Shown: piece by piece, positions 37,401 through 45,104 of the stretch
Position numbering within the stretch: the stretch's first letter is position 1
Layout: each line of letters starts with the position of its first letter
NCBI RefSeq assembly: GCF_020536995.1
Contig: NC_068357.1
Coordinates: 126,891,451-126,955,450, forward strand
Source: Dreissena polymorpha
Lineage: Eukaryota; Mollusca; Bivalvia; Myida; Dreissenidae
DNA length: 64,000 nt
Reading direction: 5' to 3'
Notes under the pieces: generated by a model
Seen by the model: only the letters and a program-made list of their open reading frames with translations
Database searches by the model: none
What the model was told of the DNA's origin: nothing
Program-made: the position numbers and the translations under genes

Positions 37401-38741
37401 TGGAGTTAAAATTCAATTGAAGGCTCACATTTGTTGAGAGACTGTCAAATTTGTTTTTCCTACTCTGTCTAAAATTATGTTTACTCTTACTGAATTTCAA
37501 AAAGTACTAAGTACCGGTGTACAGAAGAAATTCTAAATTGCCTTCAGAGTTATGGGCCTCGATATGTGAATGTTGCATGTTGATCCCAAAAACATCATGA
37601 GTAAAGTTTCATTTAAAAATCTGTATTAGTTACAGAGACTCGTACATGTTGCATGCAAAGTTGACACTATCCCCTTTTATGGTATTTCCCGTTTAAAGAA
37701 AGTATTTTCTTAGCGAAAATCCATTTTAGGTTGAAAGTGTTGTCCCACATTGGCCTGTGCAGTCTGCACTTGCATTAAGCTCCATTTCCCCAGAACACTG
37801 CTCAACTATAGACCTTTACCTGTTATGACTTACCTATTGAAATGTTTCTGCACAGCAGCTGCTTGATAATCTTTGAGGTACATGTTATGAACTTTCAACA
37901 GCTCCAACAGGACATCATGCCCATATAAACCCCTCTGCCATTCCTCAAATAACAAGTCAGCAATCGTATCCAACTGCTCGCTGGGGTCAGTATTTCGAAC
38001 GTGATACTGATGCAAAAACAGGAAGAAAGTGTGGTAGTCTTTATGTTTTAGGGAGGCCCTCAGAATGTAAAAAGCGCTTGAGATGAATGCAGGGTCATCC
38101 ACAGGAAGCCATTCATAATATATTTTTGCCTTTTCCCAGACACGAGTCTGTGAAACTGCATCGATCAAAAGCGCGCATTCTCTCCAAAGCATCTTTAATT
38201 TTGGATCCTTTTCCAAATCAACAAGTTCCTCTAAAACTAAGTCTTCATATTTCGTGCAACAGGCAAGCATGAATTGCAAAGTTGTAGATATAGATGTCTT
38301 CTCTATATGTTTCAGAAATTCCATTAAAGATTTTGCTAATTCTGGCTTTTTCTGAGTCGAAGCCATTTTCATCAAAGAATGATCCATGCCCTTAGCAAAA
38401 TTTGGATTGTCTTTCTCAATTATATTTCTTAGTTTGGTCCATTCCTCAAGGGACAACTGGAAATCATCCCTTAACATGACTTGATCATGAAATTGATCAA
38501 AAATGTCACTCTTTTCATTCCTAAACCTTACATGTTTTAACTGTATTGATACGGCACTTAAAAATGTGTTATACGAATTACAGGTCGAATTAACAAGACT
38601 TTTCCCGTTTATTTGTGTGTATCTGTCCAAAACATATCCTCTATGTATTATCAGTGGAAAACACCATAGTTGCATGTGTCTGTTCAGTAGTTGATGATGC
38701 CTTGCCCAGAGATTTCTTCCAATTCTACATGAAGATATCAT
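16211..38741 (-). CDS. PRORP: PRORP, mitochondrial RNase P protein-only subunit (MRPP3), seven exons
   Basis: Joined exons: 38741-37834, 36227-36180, 32886-32658, 30498-30421, 21213-21114, 20810-20602, 16486-16211 (1848 nt, 615 residues; human PRORP is about 583 from memory). All introns are GT-AG and all phases agree. It is the metallonuclease that cuts 5' leaders from mitochondrial tRNA precursors, in animals with a TRMT10C-SDR5C1 complex. Residues 1-30 are Arg-rich without acids, as in a mitochondrial presequence. Then come a helical PPR-type region (about 100-300), the zinc pair C322-x2-C325, the NYN metallonuclease domain with D384 (YVIDGEN), D463-D464 (TYDDVYG) and D484 (SSDFFRD), and the remaining zinc ligands H540 (WHVPY) and C576 (FLCIRK). 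The D464-D484 spacing equals human D479-D499. The extended C-terminus after C576 is charged. All catalytic residues are present, so it looks functional. Large introns are full of repeats. Confidence 0.88.
16478..17283 (-). repeat. 32-33 bp minisatellite built from the PRORP intron 6 splice acceptor, 25 copies
   Basis: Unit on the minus strand: TTTGCTGTCATTTCAG, then TACCCAAATG, then TCTGTG. The copy nearest the exon is the real intron 6/exon 7 junction. Units with GCACAG are 33 bp, those with GACAG 32 bp. All 25 keep AG before TAC. No stop codon occurs across the array in any minus-strand frame. Confidence 0.93.
17325..17407. mobile_element. Family E hairpin fragment
   Basis: GCAAACAGCATAAAACCAGA and the inverted TTTTATGCTGTTTGCTGC pair over about 80 bp, as in the E copies near 18600 and 34135. 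Confidence 0.6.
17410..17623. mobile_element. Hairpin MITE, family B
   Basis: TTAACCCTTTGCATGCTGGG at one end, GAACCGAATTTTGAAGG-type sequence (inverted) at the other, and CAGTTTGGATCC/GGATCCAAACTG as the inner hairpin. Copies also at 30573, 33632 and 37158. Confidence 0.75.
17690..18293. mobile_element. Family K element, about four units of ~150 bp
   Basis: Repeats TAGGTCATGGGGTCACTTAG ... CATTCAGCATGGTGTCCGCT with moderate divergence and ends GACATGACAAA-type sequence inverted (GTCATGTCTGTGACAAAGCT). The same end opens the element at 21776. Confidence 0.6.
18475..18715. mobile_element. Hairpin MITE, family E
   Basis: TTAACCCTTTACCACTTAGA at the left and the inverted CTTCTGAGTGGGATGCGGTT at the right, with the inner pair CAGCATAAAACCTGAACAGA / CTGTTCTGGCTTTATACTG. 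Confidence 0.7.
18775..19003. mobile_element. Hairpin MITE, family C
   Basis: TTAATTCCTAGCGTCTAGAA to GGCATAAATGGGTTAA with the inner AGATGAGATGCCGCATGATG hairpin. Confidence 0.75.
19093..20116. mobile_element. hAT-like MITE (family L) split by a family F element
   Basis: Left part 19093-19357 starts CAGGTTTTTTTTCACCATTT and GGGAATGGGGCC; the right part 20056-20116 ends with the inverted counterpart CCATTGGGAATGGGACC ... GAATGAAAAAAG. An inverted intact copy lies at 39389-39832. Confidence 0.6.
19358..20055. mobile_element. Family F element nested in family L
   Basis: Starts with the hairpin GGGTCATGATGGCCC and GCTCACCTGA and ends GACAGGTGAGCTAAAAA. The inside has about four units of ~140 bp (ACCTAGTTTTTGACCCCAGA ... 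TTCATTAAGATCAGATG). Confidence 0.65.
20117..20396. mobile_element. Bivalve SINE-like repeat, family D
   Basis: Head AGATGTGTTTGTCAGAAACA, body TTGACCTTGAAGGACGACCT and AATGTGCAGCTCCATGAGAT, tail GACAGACAGGCC ... GGGGGCATAAAGA. Confidence 0.7.
20487..20570. mobile_element. Family A remnant close to PRORP exon 6
   Basis: GGAAAGTTTTGTCTGTAGTT and GCACAAGCTAATCTGGGACA are the inner arms of a worn family A hairpin, 30 bp from the exon donor. Confidence 0.45.
20602..20810 (-). CDS. PRORP: PRORP exon 6 (catalytic Asp pair)
   Basis: 209 nt after ATGTACAG. The A carried from exon 5 plus TG makes a Met, which gives a gap-free alignment from EEIKQ to TYDDVYGLTAA. Holds D463, D464 and D484. Donor TTTGAG/GTAGGG. 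Confidence 0.85.
20880..21058. repeat. Degenerate ~35 bp tandem repeat in PRORP intron 5
   Basis: TTGTGAAAAT ... GTCGTGAACTTCTTGAA recurs about five times with heavy divergence, filling much of the 303 bp intron between exons 5 and 6. Confidence 0.65.
21114..21213 (-). CDS. PRORP: PRORP exon 5
   Basis: 100 nt starting after CACATTTGAG with CLMSTLYHAPLYDSQSKW, ending one base into a codon before GTAACT. SQSKW...YEEEIKQ lines up with human SSQWSRDEMEEVQKQ. Confidence 0.72.
21244..21664. mobile_element. Family D repeat with duplicated middle
   Basis: The block TTTGACCTTGAAGGATGACC ... ATCAAGTTGCTATCTTCAAT occurs twice (about 21310-21420 and 21455-21560) between one D head and one tail, so one unit has duplicated inside the element. 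Confidence 0.65.
21776..23343. mobile_element. Family K element with about eight ~150 bp units
   Basis: Starts CTAGAGCTTTGTCACAGACA, the inverted form of the end at 18293. The unit has TTTATGGCCATTTTTGACCT, TGTGACCTTGACCTTGGAGA and CACACTGTCCAATGATGG. The last units switch to the type seen at 17690. Frames here are repeat artefacts. Confidence 0.7.
24903..26750. mobile_element. Family F element inside the LINE reverse transcriptase
   Basis: Starts AACAAGAGGGCCAAGATAGC and GCTCACCTGA, ends CAGGTGAGCTAAAAA. The first part holds about six ~147 bp units with TGACCTTTGACCTAGTGACC. The second part (26100-26720) is the ATAAATGTGGCCTCTAGAGT type, so two unit types are joined. LINE coding text resumes on both sides. 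Confidence 0.8.
28970..29337 (+). mobile_element. Fragment of a hAT-like DNA transposon in the LINE
   Basis: Starts CAGGGCTCGAAATTAACACT, which looks like a hAT end. It runs to a short plus-strand frame reading MASKRKITSFFLPTDGN, typical of the N-terminus of hAT/KRKQ-type transposase-derived proteins. No matching right end is seen; only the 5' part is present. Confidence 0.4.
30421..30498 (-). CDS. PRORP: PRORP exon 4
   Basis: 78 nt, 26 codons (QIMNAFLSDLEVLRNQGKQI then LIIHRN), between acceptor TTTTTTGTAG and donor GTAACG, phase 0 at both ends. It matches the strand-helix part of the NYN fold (human QLLLNVVSQL...LLVLGRKH, from memory). Confidence 0.72.
30573..30785. mobile_element. Hairpin MITE, family B
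   Basis: TTAACTCTTTCAGCGCTGGA to CATGCAAAGGGTTAA, 75 bp upstream (in gene sense) of PRORP exon 4. Confidence 0.75.
30786..31400. other. PRORP intron 3 sequence without a named element
   Basis: Diffuse repeats such as AGTAGGTCAAATGAAGG occur two or three times, possibly a worn family D/K copy. No gene. Confidence 0.35.
31405..31876. repeat. 31 bp minisatellite, about 15 copies
   Basis: Unit GACCACTGATAATGTGTGAG then TCTCACTTCCT, nearly identical between copies. Each unit holds the small palindrome TGTGAGTCTCAC. Confidence 0.95.
31882..32547. repeat. 39 bp minisatellite derived from a family A end, about 17 copies
   Basis: Unit ATGCTTTATGTGTGAGTGTA then AAGTGTGGTCCCAGATAAG. It matches the family A end (GCATGTGCGTAAAGTGTCGTCCCAGATTAG-type) and runs straight into the next part of that element at 32548. 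Because 39 is a multiple of 3, the array is open in several frames (CFMCECKVWSQIR repeats); these are not genes. Confidence 0.92.
32548..32612. mobile_element. Remaining part of the family A element behind the 39 bp array
   Basis: CATGTGCACTCCGCACAGGC and AGGGACAACAATTTCCGC follow the array in the order expected for family A. Confidence 0.7.
32658..32886 (-). CDS. PRORP: PRORP exon 3 (zinc pair and first catalytic Asp)
   Basis: 229 nt. Starts after TTTAAAG with RWQCDHCGEYL and ends ...DYVIDGENVALARGFS before GTAAGA. Holds C322, C325 and D384. A 39 bp minisatellite ends about 110 bp past its donor. Confidence 0.85.
32893..33235. mobile_element. Bivalve SINE-like repeat, family D
   Basis: Uninterrupted copy: head AAACAAGAGATGTGATCGTC, CCCTTTTAAAGCTTATTACT, body GACCTTGAAGGATGACCTTG, tail ending GGGGGCATAAAAA. 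It starts 7 bp from PRORP exon 3, so the exon's acceptor (TTTAAAG) abuts the element. Confidence 0.75.
33301..33552. mobile_element. Hairpin MITE, family A
   Basis: GCTCTGTGAAAATGGGGCTT to CATTAAGCCCCCTTTTCACA, with the two inner arms intact. Confidence 0.8.
33632..33841. mobile_element. Hairpin MITE, family B
   Basis: AACCCTTTCAGTGCGGGAAC to CATGCAAAGGGTTAA; hairpin around GATGAGACGCCACAGAACGT. Confidence 0.8.
34006..34244. mobile_element. Hairpin MITE, family E
   Basis: CCCTTTACCACTGAGATATT to CTTCTAAGTGGGAGAGAGTT, inner pair around AAACCTGAACAGAC. Confidence 0.7.
34563..34686. promoter_or_regulatory. Cluster of GGTCAC/GTGACC half sites with an ERE-like palindrome
   Basis: Eight GGTCAC or GTGACC words in about 125 bp. 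GGTCACAGTGACC at 34616-34628 is a perfect palindrome of the estrogen-response-element type (GGTCAnnnTGACC). A TATA-like CTATATAAAG lies at about 34668. It is in PRORP intron 2. It may simply be a palindromic repeat; function is a guess. Confidence 0.35.
34690..35624. other. PRORP intron 2 sequence without a named element
   Basis: AT-rich. Short pieces resemble the family K unit (TTTGACCTTTGACCTCTTAG near 35160). No gene. Confidence 0.35.
35625..35933. mobile_element. Family F element, one unit plus right end
   Basis: ACTAAAGCCATATAAGGAAA, AATAAATGTGGCCTCTCGAG and the end CAGGTGAGCTAAAAA are visible; the left end is missing. Confidence 0.6.
36180..36227 (-). CDS. PRORP: PRORP exon 2
   Basis: 48 nt (R-LSPGSVALTTINKQS). 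Acceptor TTGTAG, donor CAG/GTACTT. Reading on past this donor meets a stop, so the short form is preferred; it also joins directly to the zinc-pair exon as in the human protein. Confidence 0.75.
36264..36428. mobile_element. Hairpin MITE, family A, shortened
   Basis: GCATGTGCGTAAAGTCTCGT at the left and GACGACACTTTACACACATG at the right; the middle is deleted. It starts about 37 bp from PRORP exon 2. Confidence 0.7.
36514..37088. mobile_element. Family C hairpin split by a family D insertion
   Basis: AACCCATTTATGCCTAGCAT at the left and GGCATAAATGGGTTAA at the right. The element is cut at CTAGAAA by the D copy at 36540-36889. Confidence 0.75.
36540..36889. mobile_element. Bivalve SINE-like repeat, family D, nested
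   Basis: Head CAAGAAATGTGTTTGTCACA to tail CCGGGGGCATAAAAA; inserted in a family C element. Confidence 0.75.
37158..37369. mobile_element. Hairpin MITE, family B
   Basis: TTAACTCTTTCAGTGCGGGA to CATGCAAAGGGTTAA. Confidence 0.8.
37695..37800. mobile_element. Family A remnant upstream of PRORP intron 1 donor
   Basis: TTAGGTTGAAAGTGTTGTCC and CATTAAGCTCCATTTCCCCA are the right half of a family A copy. Confidence 0.5.
37834..38741 (-). CDS. PRORP: PRORP exon 1 (start, targeting peptide, PPR-type region)
   Basis: 908 nt coding 302 residues plus two bases. The first Met has GCAAG before it. LSLEEWTKLRNIIEK aligns with the LNSEEWDKLKEDLKE segment of human PRORP as I recall it. Donor AG/GTAAGT. 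Confidence 0.88.
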
Positions 38742-38842
38742 CTTGCATTAACTGCGTTCTGAAATTCAAGTAATCACAGTTTATATCATAACCACATTAT
38801 CATACAATACAGAAATTATAATAAAGTTTTAGCACCTGCTTA

Positions 38843-39388
38843 ACCCTTTACCACTAAGATTCGTATTTTTACGCATTTAGCAGCAAACAGTGACTGCGAG
38901 TTACTCGCAGGCTGTTCTGGTTTTATGATGTTTGCACATAGCCCAGGGTTTTTTATCTGATTTTGGGGAAAGGGCCTGGCCTTTTTTGAGGGGAAAAAAA
39001 TCGCGCAAAATGCCGGATTTTTGGGAAAAAAATCACGTGAAACGCCGGATTTTGGGGAAAATAACTTATTATAAGGAAAGTCTTAAATAATCAATTCAAC
39101 ATATTTTGCTGTTTTTAAAACAAAATCAAGGCAACATATAATTTAATTATGCAATATGTTATATTTTCTACACTGGATCAGGTTAACTTATGTATTTAAA
39201 GTTAAAAAAAAAAAAAATTTTTTTTTTTTTTTTTAGGGGAAAAATATGAAGTCTGGGGGAAAATTTACCTGCTGAGGGGAAAAAAAATCTGAGGGGAAAG
39301 GGCCGATTTTCGGCGGGTCCCAAAGAAGGAAAAAAAGCCCTGACATAGCCATTTTCAATTTGCTTCTGAGTGGGAAAAGGGTTACAGA
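38843..39388. mobile_element. Family E hairpin split by a hAT-like MITE
   Basis: Left part TTAACCCTTTACCACTAAGA to TTTGCACATAGCC; right part ACATAGCCATTTTCAATTTG to GAGTGGGAAAAGGGTTA. ACATAGCC is on both sides of the insertion. Confidence 0.75.
38944..39342. mobile_element. hAT-type MITE with 8 bp target duplication
   Basis: 399 bp element with ends CAGGGTTTTTT and AAAAAAAGCCCTG (inverted) and the 8 bp direct repeat ACATAGCC at 38936-38943 and 39343-39350. An 8 bp duplication and CAGGG ends are hallmarks of hAT elements. The inside is GGGGAAAA-rich with a long A/T run near 39215. Confidence 0.8.
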
Positions 39389-39832
39389 GTGTTTTTTTTC
39401 ATTCAAAATCGGGTCTGGTACTCGGCCCCATTCCCGATGGAATAAAGTATATATATTTCCCAAATGTGAACTTAAAATTCCCAATGGAAGGTTTCCAAAA
39501 CAAACAAATATTTTTTTTATATCTCAATATTTTGTTCATGTCCCATCCATGTAAGTTCAACCTTAGTAAATAGTTGCAATAATTCAACTCCTTACTATAT
39601 TGACCCTCCAGGTCGCTCTGAGCTGTACGTATGTACTCATTAAAGCTCAGAGCATTCAAGAAGAACTACCTAAGTAAATATAATTATGAAAACACTTATA
39701 TTATCAATATTGAAGCATGTTTGAGCAAAACAACAACAACACCAATTTCCCAATTTTAGTCAAATGCCTCAATTTTTTCCAATCAAAACGGACCAGGCCC
39801 CATTCCCAAAATCATAAAGGTGAAAAAAAAAC
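39389..39832. mobile_element. hAT-like MITE, family L, uninterrupted copy
   Basis: Ends GTTTTTTTTCATTCAAAATC and AAGGTGAAAAAAAAACA with GGCCCCATTCCC blocks inside both. It is the inverted form of the split copy at 19093-20116. Confidence 0.6.
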
Positions 39833-39889
39833 AATGCAGGATTAATATGCAGCAGCCAGTCATGCCTCTTCAGTCATCAGCGACATATG

Positions 39890-40092
39890 AGCTTAGCTCA
39901 TGGAAAACAGGGTTTCAGGAACTTTTGACTTTTATAGTATTTTTCTTTTATAGGAAGTCTATCCTTTGGGACAATCCAATTTAGGCGGAAAGTGCTGTCC
40001 CTGATTAACCTGTGTAAAATTCACAGGCTAATCTGGGATGACAATTTACGCACATGCAGTAAGTCTCATTTTGCCAGAGCAAAGCTCATAAA
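39890..40092. mobile_element. Hairpin MITE, family A
   Basis: GAGCTTAGCTCATGGAAAAC at the left to CATTTTGCCAGAGCAAAGCTC at the right, inner GTGCTGTCCCTGATTAACCT arm. Confidence 0.65.
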
Positions 40093-40199
40093 CAATACAT
40101 TTAATTTAAACTAAGCATTAACAATTTTGGGAATTCGAATCGCAGTGGATATGGTGACCGCCTAGCGATCGGGATGTCACGGGGGTTCCATCCAAACTG

Positions 40200-40745
40200 T
40201 GAGTGTTTTTTAGATCACTTCTTCTTCTTTTTCCGGATTAAGTGCTGGGCTCCTCTTGAGCATTGTCACACAATGTGAATATGAACATAAGTGAAAGGAA
40301 CATCGGTGCAGTTAAAATCAGGTTAAAAACAACTTGCTCTAGTGTTACTCATGCAGCACACCCATCCTTGTCTGGAAGACCTCAAGGGACGGGGCTGACA
40401 TAACTTCTTCAAGTAAGCTGTTCCAAAGTCAGATTCCGGAGGGGAAGGAGAACTTGTAGGAATTTACGCTTGTCAATGGCTGTAAGAATATGTTGGCGTG
40501 GCCCCTGGTGTGTACTTTAGTAGGGATCAGTATGTGCTGGGCTCGGATATCTACCAGGTTGTTGATGACTCTGTACATCATGACTGCTTTGGTATGTTGG
40601 CGGCGGGATGCTAAGGTGTCCCAGCTCCACCAAAGACACCAAGTACTGGTTCTACTCAGGCCCCAGACTCATTGAATAGTCAATTTGCGTCAATGCTCCA
40701 GAGGGCCTTGCAATTAATGGGAAGAAGAAGAAGAAAACGAAGAAG
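40200..40745 (-). mobile_element. 3' end of a second LINE (CR1/RTE-like reverse transcriptase tail)
   Basis: On the minus strand the frame reads SWDTLASRRQHTKAVMMYRV, INNLVDI, RGHAN, SYKFSFPSGI, LWNSLLEEV and APSLEVFQTRM. This is the pattern of the C-terminal region of non-LTR reverse transcriptases, with one in-frame stop. A GAAGAAGAAG run flanks it near 40728. Most of the element is missing (5' truncation). Confidence 0.65.
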
Positions 40746-42334
40746 ATAAATGTGATAGCCCTGCCCCTATCAACATTTTGTTGTTGCTGTTCATCCGTAA
40801 ACAAACCAAGTGACGAGAGTGTTAAGTCGCATTTGTCTGCATACGAGTTAAGATAATCTGATTAAATCAATCTTCATGCAAAATTTAGCATTTAACAAAT
40901 AAAAGGCAAACAAATACTCGGATATTAAGTTCTACTTAAATTGTGTCCGAATATTATCATCCGAAATTTACACAAAGCCGAAACGACGTCGACTTAACAA
41001 CATATAGATATATCAAAATAAAAGTTACCTTTTTATATGTGTCGAGATTCTGTTGTTAAATTATGTAAGGTCAGCAGTATCACTAAAATCATCTCAATCT
41101 TCTTCAATATTGTGTACCTAAATAAAAAGGCATGACTTTTAAGTGCATACGCACCGGATCATGTAAACTTCGGTTACACTACACATATGTTTTTTGTCAA
41201 TGGACTTGAAATAGACAAGAACAATCTTAAACAAAGACGTATGTCCTGATTTTTTTTTTTTGTTAAATTAAAAACAATGATTTAAGTTTTCTTGTGTCCT
41301 TTCTTTACTTTATAGTCGCATATCTACTGCATTAAATGCATGTTATGAAGTACACGTATAATAAACAACACAATCGTGCTTGTAGATATGATTTTTACTA
41401 CTTGAGATCACATCATATCTGTCCTCGCATGACTTATTATGCATTTATGTAATCGTCATCGAAACATGTGGTATGTTGATATTTGTTTTAGACGAAGTTT
41501 CATTTCCCCGCATTCAAATATCAAGGCGCTGAAGGCACTGAAGTTGATCGCTTTTGCATAATTTAAAACGCAATTCATTTTTTTAATTAATCGCTTTACA
41601 AAACTTTTGATTTTTGACCCCATATACAAATTCAAAATATACAAGAAGATCATAATGAAAATAAATAAATAATAAATATGCGAGCAATACTTTTTACTCA
41701 CGAATTAGGTTGTCACCAAGACAGTCCTGTTGACCCGTACATTGTTGTTTATGCATTACTTAAGTTGTAACCCAAGCCGTTCACACGGTGTCAACAACTC
41801 TTACCTAAACATAGGTATAGAGCACTCATGCGCCTTTTCGGCAAAGCTGTTTTACTTAGCTTTTCATCTTAATGACTTTTACATAACGCCAGCAGACACG
41901 CATGAATATTTTCGAATATTTCATAAGCTGATTCGATATAAAACCTCTGAACGTTGGCTACATCACTGTGTCTGTGCTCAGCGCAAAGGATGTTGCACTG
42001 TTCAGTGAAAGGAATTCCGGACTACTCTCTGAGTGTTCAAACGACACAAATTGTGTCCCAGTTACAATTACGCGTTAGCATCTATTTCGCAGAATTTCAA
42101 TTTTGCTTCAAAGATGAGAAAATAATTATTACCAAAATAGTATAGTGTCACGATAAGAAGAAAATCGTTTAATTATCAACCACAATGTTTGCAGTACTCC
42201 TTCAGCACGTCTGGAAATCGTTCCTGAACGCCTGAATAGGCTGCCTTTATTTACAAGTTTGCTATTTTGAATTCAATTTTGTATCGAAAAGCATTGTGCT
42301 AAAATGTGACATTTACATTCGAAATGAGATTTTT
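40746..42334. other. No gene seen
   Basis: AT-rich spacer. Frames at 41730-42145 and elsewhere show no features. Confidence 0.4.
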
Positions 42335-42560
42335 AATGACCCTCGTCATGCGAAAGTGGGTCTTATTCCATATGCGCCCATCATATATATAGCCCACTCT
42401 GACTACTCATCTCTCAGTCTGGTCAGGAGATACATAATGCGACCCTAACATATTGAGTGATTTTATAGCGAACGGCATAGCCTCTGACCAGACTGCGCAA
42501 ATGCACATTTTGAGTTTAAGAAACGCTGGTCGAAACGCATTTTCGCATGACGCGGCTATG
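42335..42560. mobile_element. TIR element, family G
   Basis: CTCGTCATGCGAAAGTGGGT at the left and CGCATTTTCGCATGACGCGG at the right are inverted; inside are CTCTGACCAGACTGCGC-type words shared with 44283. Confidence 0.65.
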
Positions 42561-42916
42561 AAAGTGTGATTTAAATGTGTTGAAATAAAACTGCGTTTAA
42601 ATCAAACATTAACATACGATATATTTCGATAGTAAAGAAATATACCCGGTACTCATAAAAAGGCATGTGAAGACACATATGATGTACACTCCCGTAGTTT
42701 TTTTTTATCTTCTTACACTAATGTGTGGGTTGACACTGACAACACACATTTCATGCGGTGATTATGCAAACAATAAATGAAAAAAAACCCACAATATTTA
42801 AACTTTTGTTTTCATTTTATTTATTTATTTAGAAAACTAAACTGCAAACTTTATTTCAAAGTCAGCGTTTACGTCGACTACATTTTAAAAATATATTTCT
42901 TGTTCTATTTAGTCGC

Positions 42917-43312
42917 TTTCGGTTTTAGCGATTATAAAGCATTTTTGAGGTTGTCTATAGCATTCCTGTAGTAATTGGTGAACCCGTGTCCAACGCTTTA
43001 TAAATTGAGAACTGTGAATATAAACAAGCTTTACCTTCTACTATTGCGTTGTTAGCACCCGTAAATACAAAAGATCGCAGCTATCTGTTGAGAACAAAAG
43101 AACGTTCCCAGAAATCCCTCTGTAGAAGTATGAACGAGGTTACGAAACAGATTATTCGTTTTATATTTAATTGTTTGTTATATACGGTTTTAGCGATTAT
43201 GAAGCATTTTGTTGTTTTCTATCGTATCCCTGATGTTATTGTTGAACTCATGTTCAACGTTTTATAAATTGAGAATATAAACAAGCATAACCTTATACAA
43301 TTGCGTTGTTTT
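42917..43312. repeat. Diverged tandem duplication, about 270 bp apart
   Basis: TTAGCGATTATAAAGCATTT ... TTATAAATTGAGAA ... ATTGCGTTGTTAGCACCCG (from 42917) is echoed from 43187. A third piece of the right end occurs near 43830. Confidence 0.65.
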
Positions 43313-43318
43313 CCCGAA

Positions 43319-43819
43319 TCTATTAAAGCGGGTATATACGATTTTTTATATGTGTTTAATTGTAATATATTGATAAAATATGTTACAATAACATAAAATG
43401 GGAAAGAAAAATTATACATTAAAGCCGAATTTCATAAAATGCAGCAAAGACAAATTAGCGCCCCGAGCCGATTGTGACGTACATATTTTCCTACAATAAC
43501 CGAAGCATTCGTCTTTGTATAAGGATCGGAGTTAGTGTTCGTGTGTCGTATGAATAGATATCGTTGCGGGAATTCAAATATACCGTTAAACTAAGTTTAG
43601 ATTCACATCGTACATGTATGGTATACATGCTGGCGAATTCGGCTGTACAGCCGTTTTCAATTTCAGAATTAAATATCTGGCTTATTTCGCTTTTTTGACA
43701 CATGTTCTTCTTAACTTTTATTTTAATTTATATTGAAATATATATATAATATTGTTTTACACATTTTATATAAATTCATAAATATTTGACAAAATCGTAT
43801 ATACCCGCTTTAATAGGCT
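43319..43819. mobile_element. TIR element with perfect ~25 bp ends
   Basis: TATTAAAGCGGGTATATACG (then ATTTT) opens it and its exact complement closes it (AAAATCGTATATACCCGC then TTTAATA). TA at both ends suggests a Tc1/mariner-type target. No transposase frame, so it is non-autonomous. Its middle shares about 45 bp with the foldback at 59196. Confidence 0.8.
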
Positions 43820-44210
43820 CAGATTAACAAGCGTAACCTTATACCGTTGTTATCACCCGTGCAATTGGACTCTCCGTTGTTTATCTGCAGCCGCATCTAT
43901 TAATAGCCTCATATTATGAATGGGCTGAGCAAAAATACTTCGTCATGAAAACGCAGCAGAAAGTGGACTATTTCAATCATTCATAAACAATCTCTTCCGC
44001 GACACGTATAATACAATCATTGTTTATTGATTCTTTTCTATATAAGCTCCGTTCGAAACTATTACATTTAACACGATATTCATATAATGTTTCCATTTGT
44101 GAATGAATATACATGTAGTTGGAAAACTCAAACCTGTTGCATAAATTACACAGCTCTCGTGCGGGTGTGGCAGGTAGTAGGCTCTCCGTAGATAAGCCGA
44201 ACCGACTTAA

Positions 44211-44258
44211 AATTTTGAGTAACAACATTAGCTGAAATTTTGAGTAACAACATTAGCT
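44211..44258. repeat. Short tandem duplication
   Basis: AAATTTTGAGTAACAACATT is present twice, directly adjacent, just left of a family G element. Confidence 0.7.
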
Positions 44259-44282
44259 GGACGCTACGCGACCAACTAAAAA

Positions 44283-44445
44283 CTGTAACATCCGCGTCAT
44301 GCGAAAATTGGTTTAATGTCATATGCTGAGAGCGAAGCTCGAGTCCATAACCCGATAAGACTGCGCGGATGCGCAGACTGGGATGGAGCTACGCTGTCAG
44401 CATATTGCATAAGACTCATTTTCGCATGACGCGTGGCTTTTAAAA
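44283..44445. mobile_element. TIR element, family G
   Basis: GCGTCATGCGAAAATTGGTT and its inverted counterpart ACTCATTTTCGCATGACGCG bound about 150 bp that also hold GACTGCGCGGATGCGCAGAC. Confidence 0.75.
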
Positions 44446-45100
44446 TCCAATTGCGTCTCTTAAATGGAACATTGTATCATAATGTTTACCGAATAAAAAT
44501 TAAAGTGACACTGTATTATAAATAGCAAACTTCAAAGGTCAGTAGCCTATCGTTGCTTGCAGGAAAGATTTTCAGACAGACTGACCGCGTACGTCACACA
44601 TGTGTGCCTAGATAATTAAACGATTTTCCTTCTATCATGGACACTTAACTATTTCGATGTTGTTGTTTTTTTCACAATGCAATACAAATGGCATTTACCG
44701 ATAGGTCTTCATTCACTTCTTTTCCTTAAATTCGTGTTATTGTATATCTTAAAAGCAATACTGTGTTATCAACATAAGGCGTTTATTAATAGTACATTCC
44801 GTCTGCCGCTGACGATTTACTGACACAGCACTGACTTGAAAGTCTTGAGGAATATATTTAATTCGGAACTCGCGCGATGTGGGTTTTTCCGATTTTCTTC
44901 CCATTCAGTAGTGGGGTGAATATTGGATTAAGTTCCATTCTACATTCAAAATTATTCAAAAACACAATTAGTGAAGCAGTGTCGACAGACCATTTATCAG
45001 TTACGTACATGTCAGACGGACGTCAACCTAAGCTGGACACGACCTAATGTGACCCAGACCGCGATTATGAAGGCTTATTTGACGCACGACAAAAGCTGTG
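44446..45100. other. No gene seen
   Basis: AT-rich spacer between the family G element and the GTAACGGTGT cluster; no supported feature. Confidence 0.4.
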
Positions 45101-45104
45101 AAGA

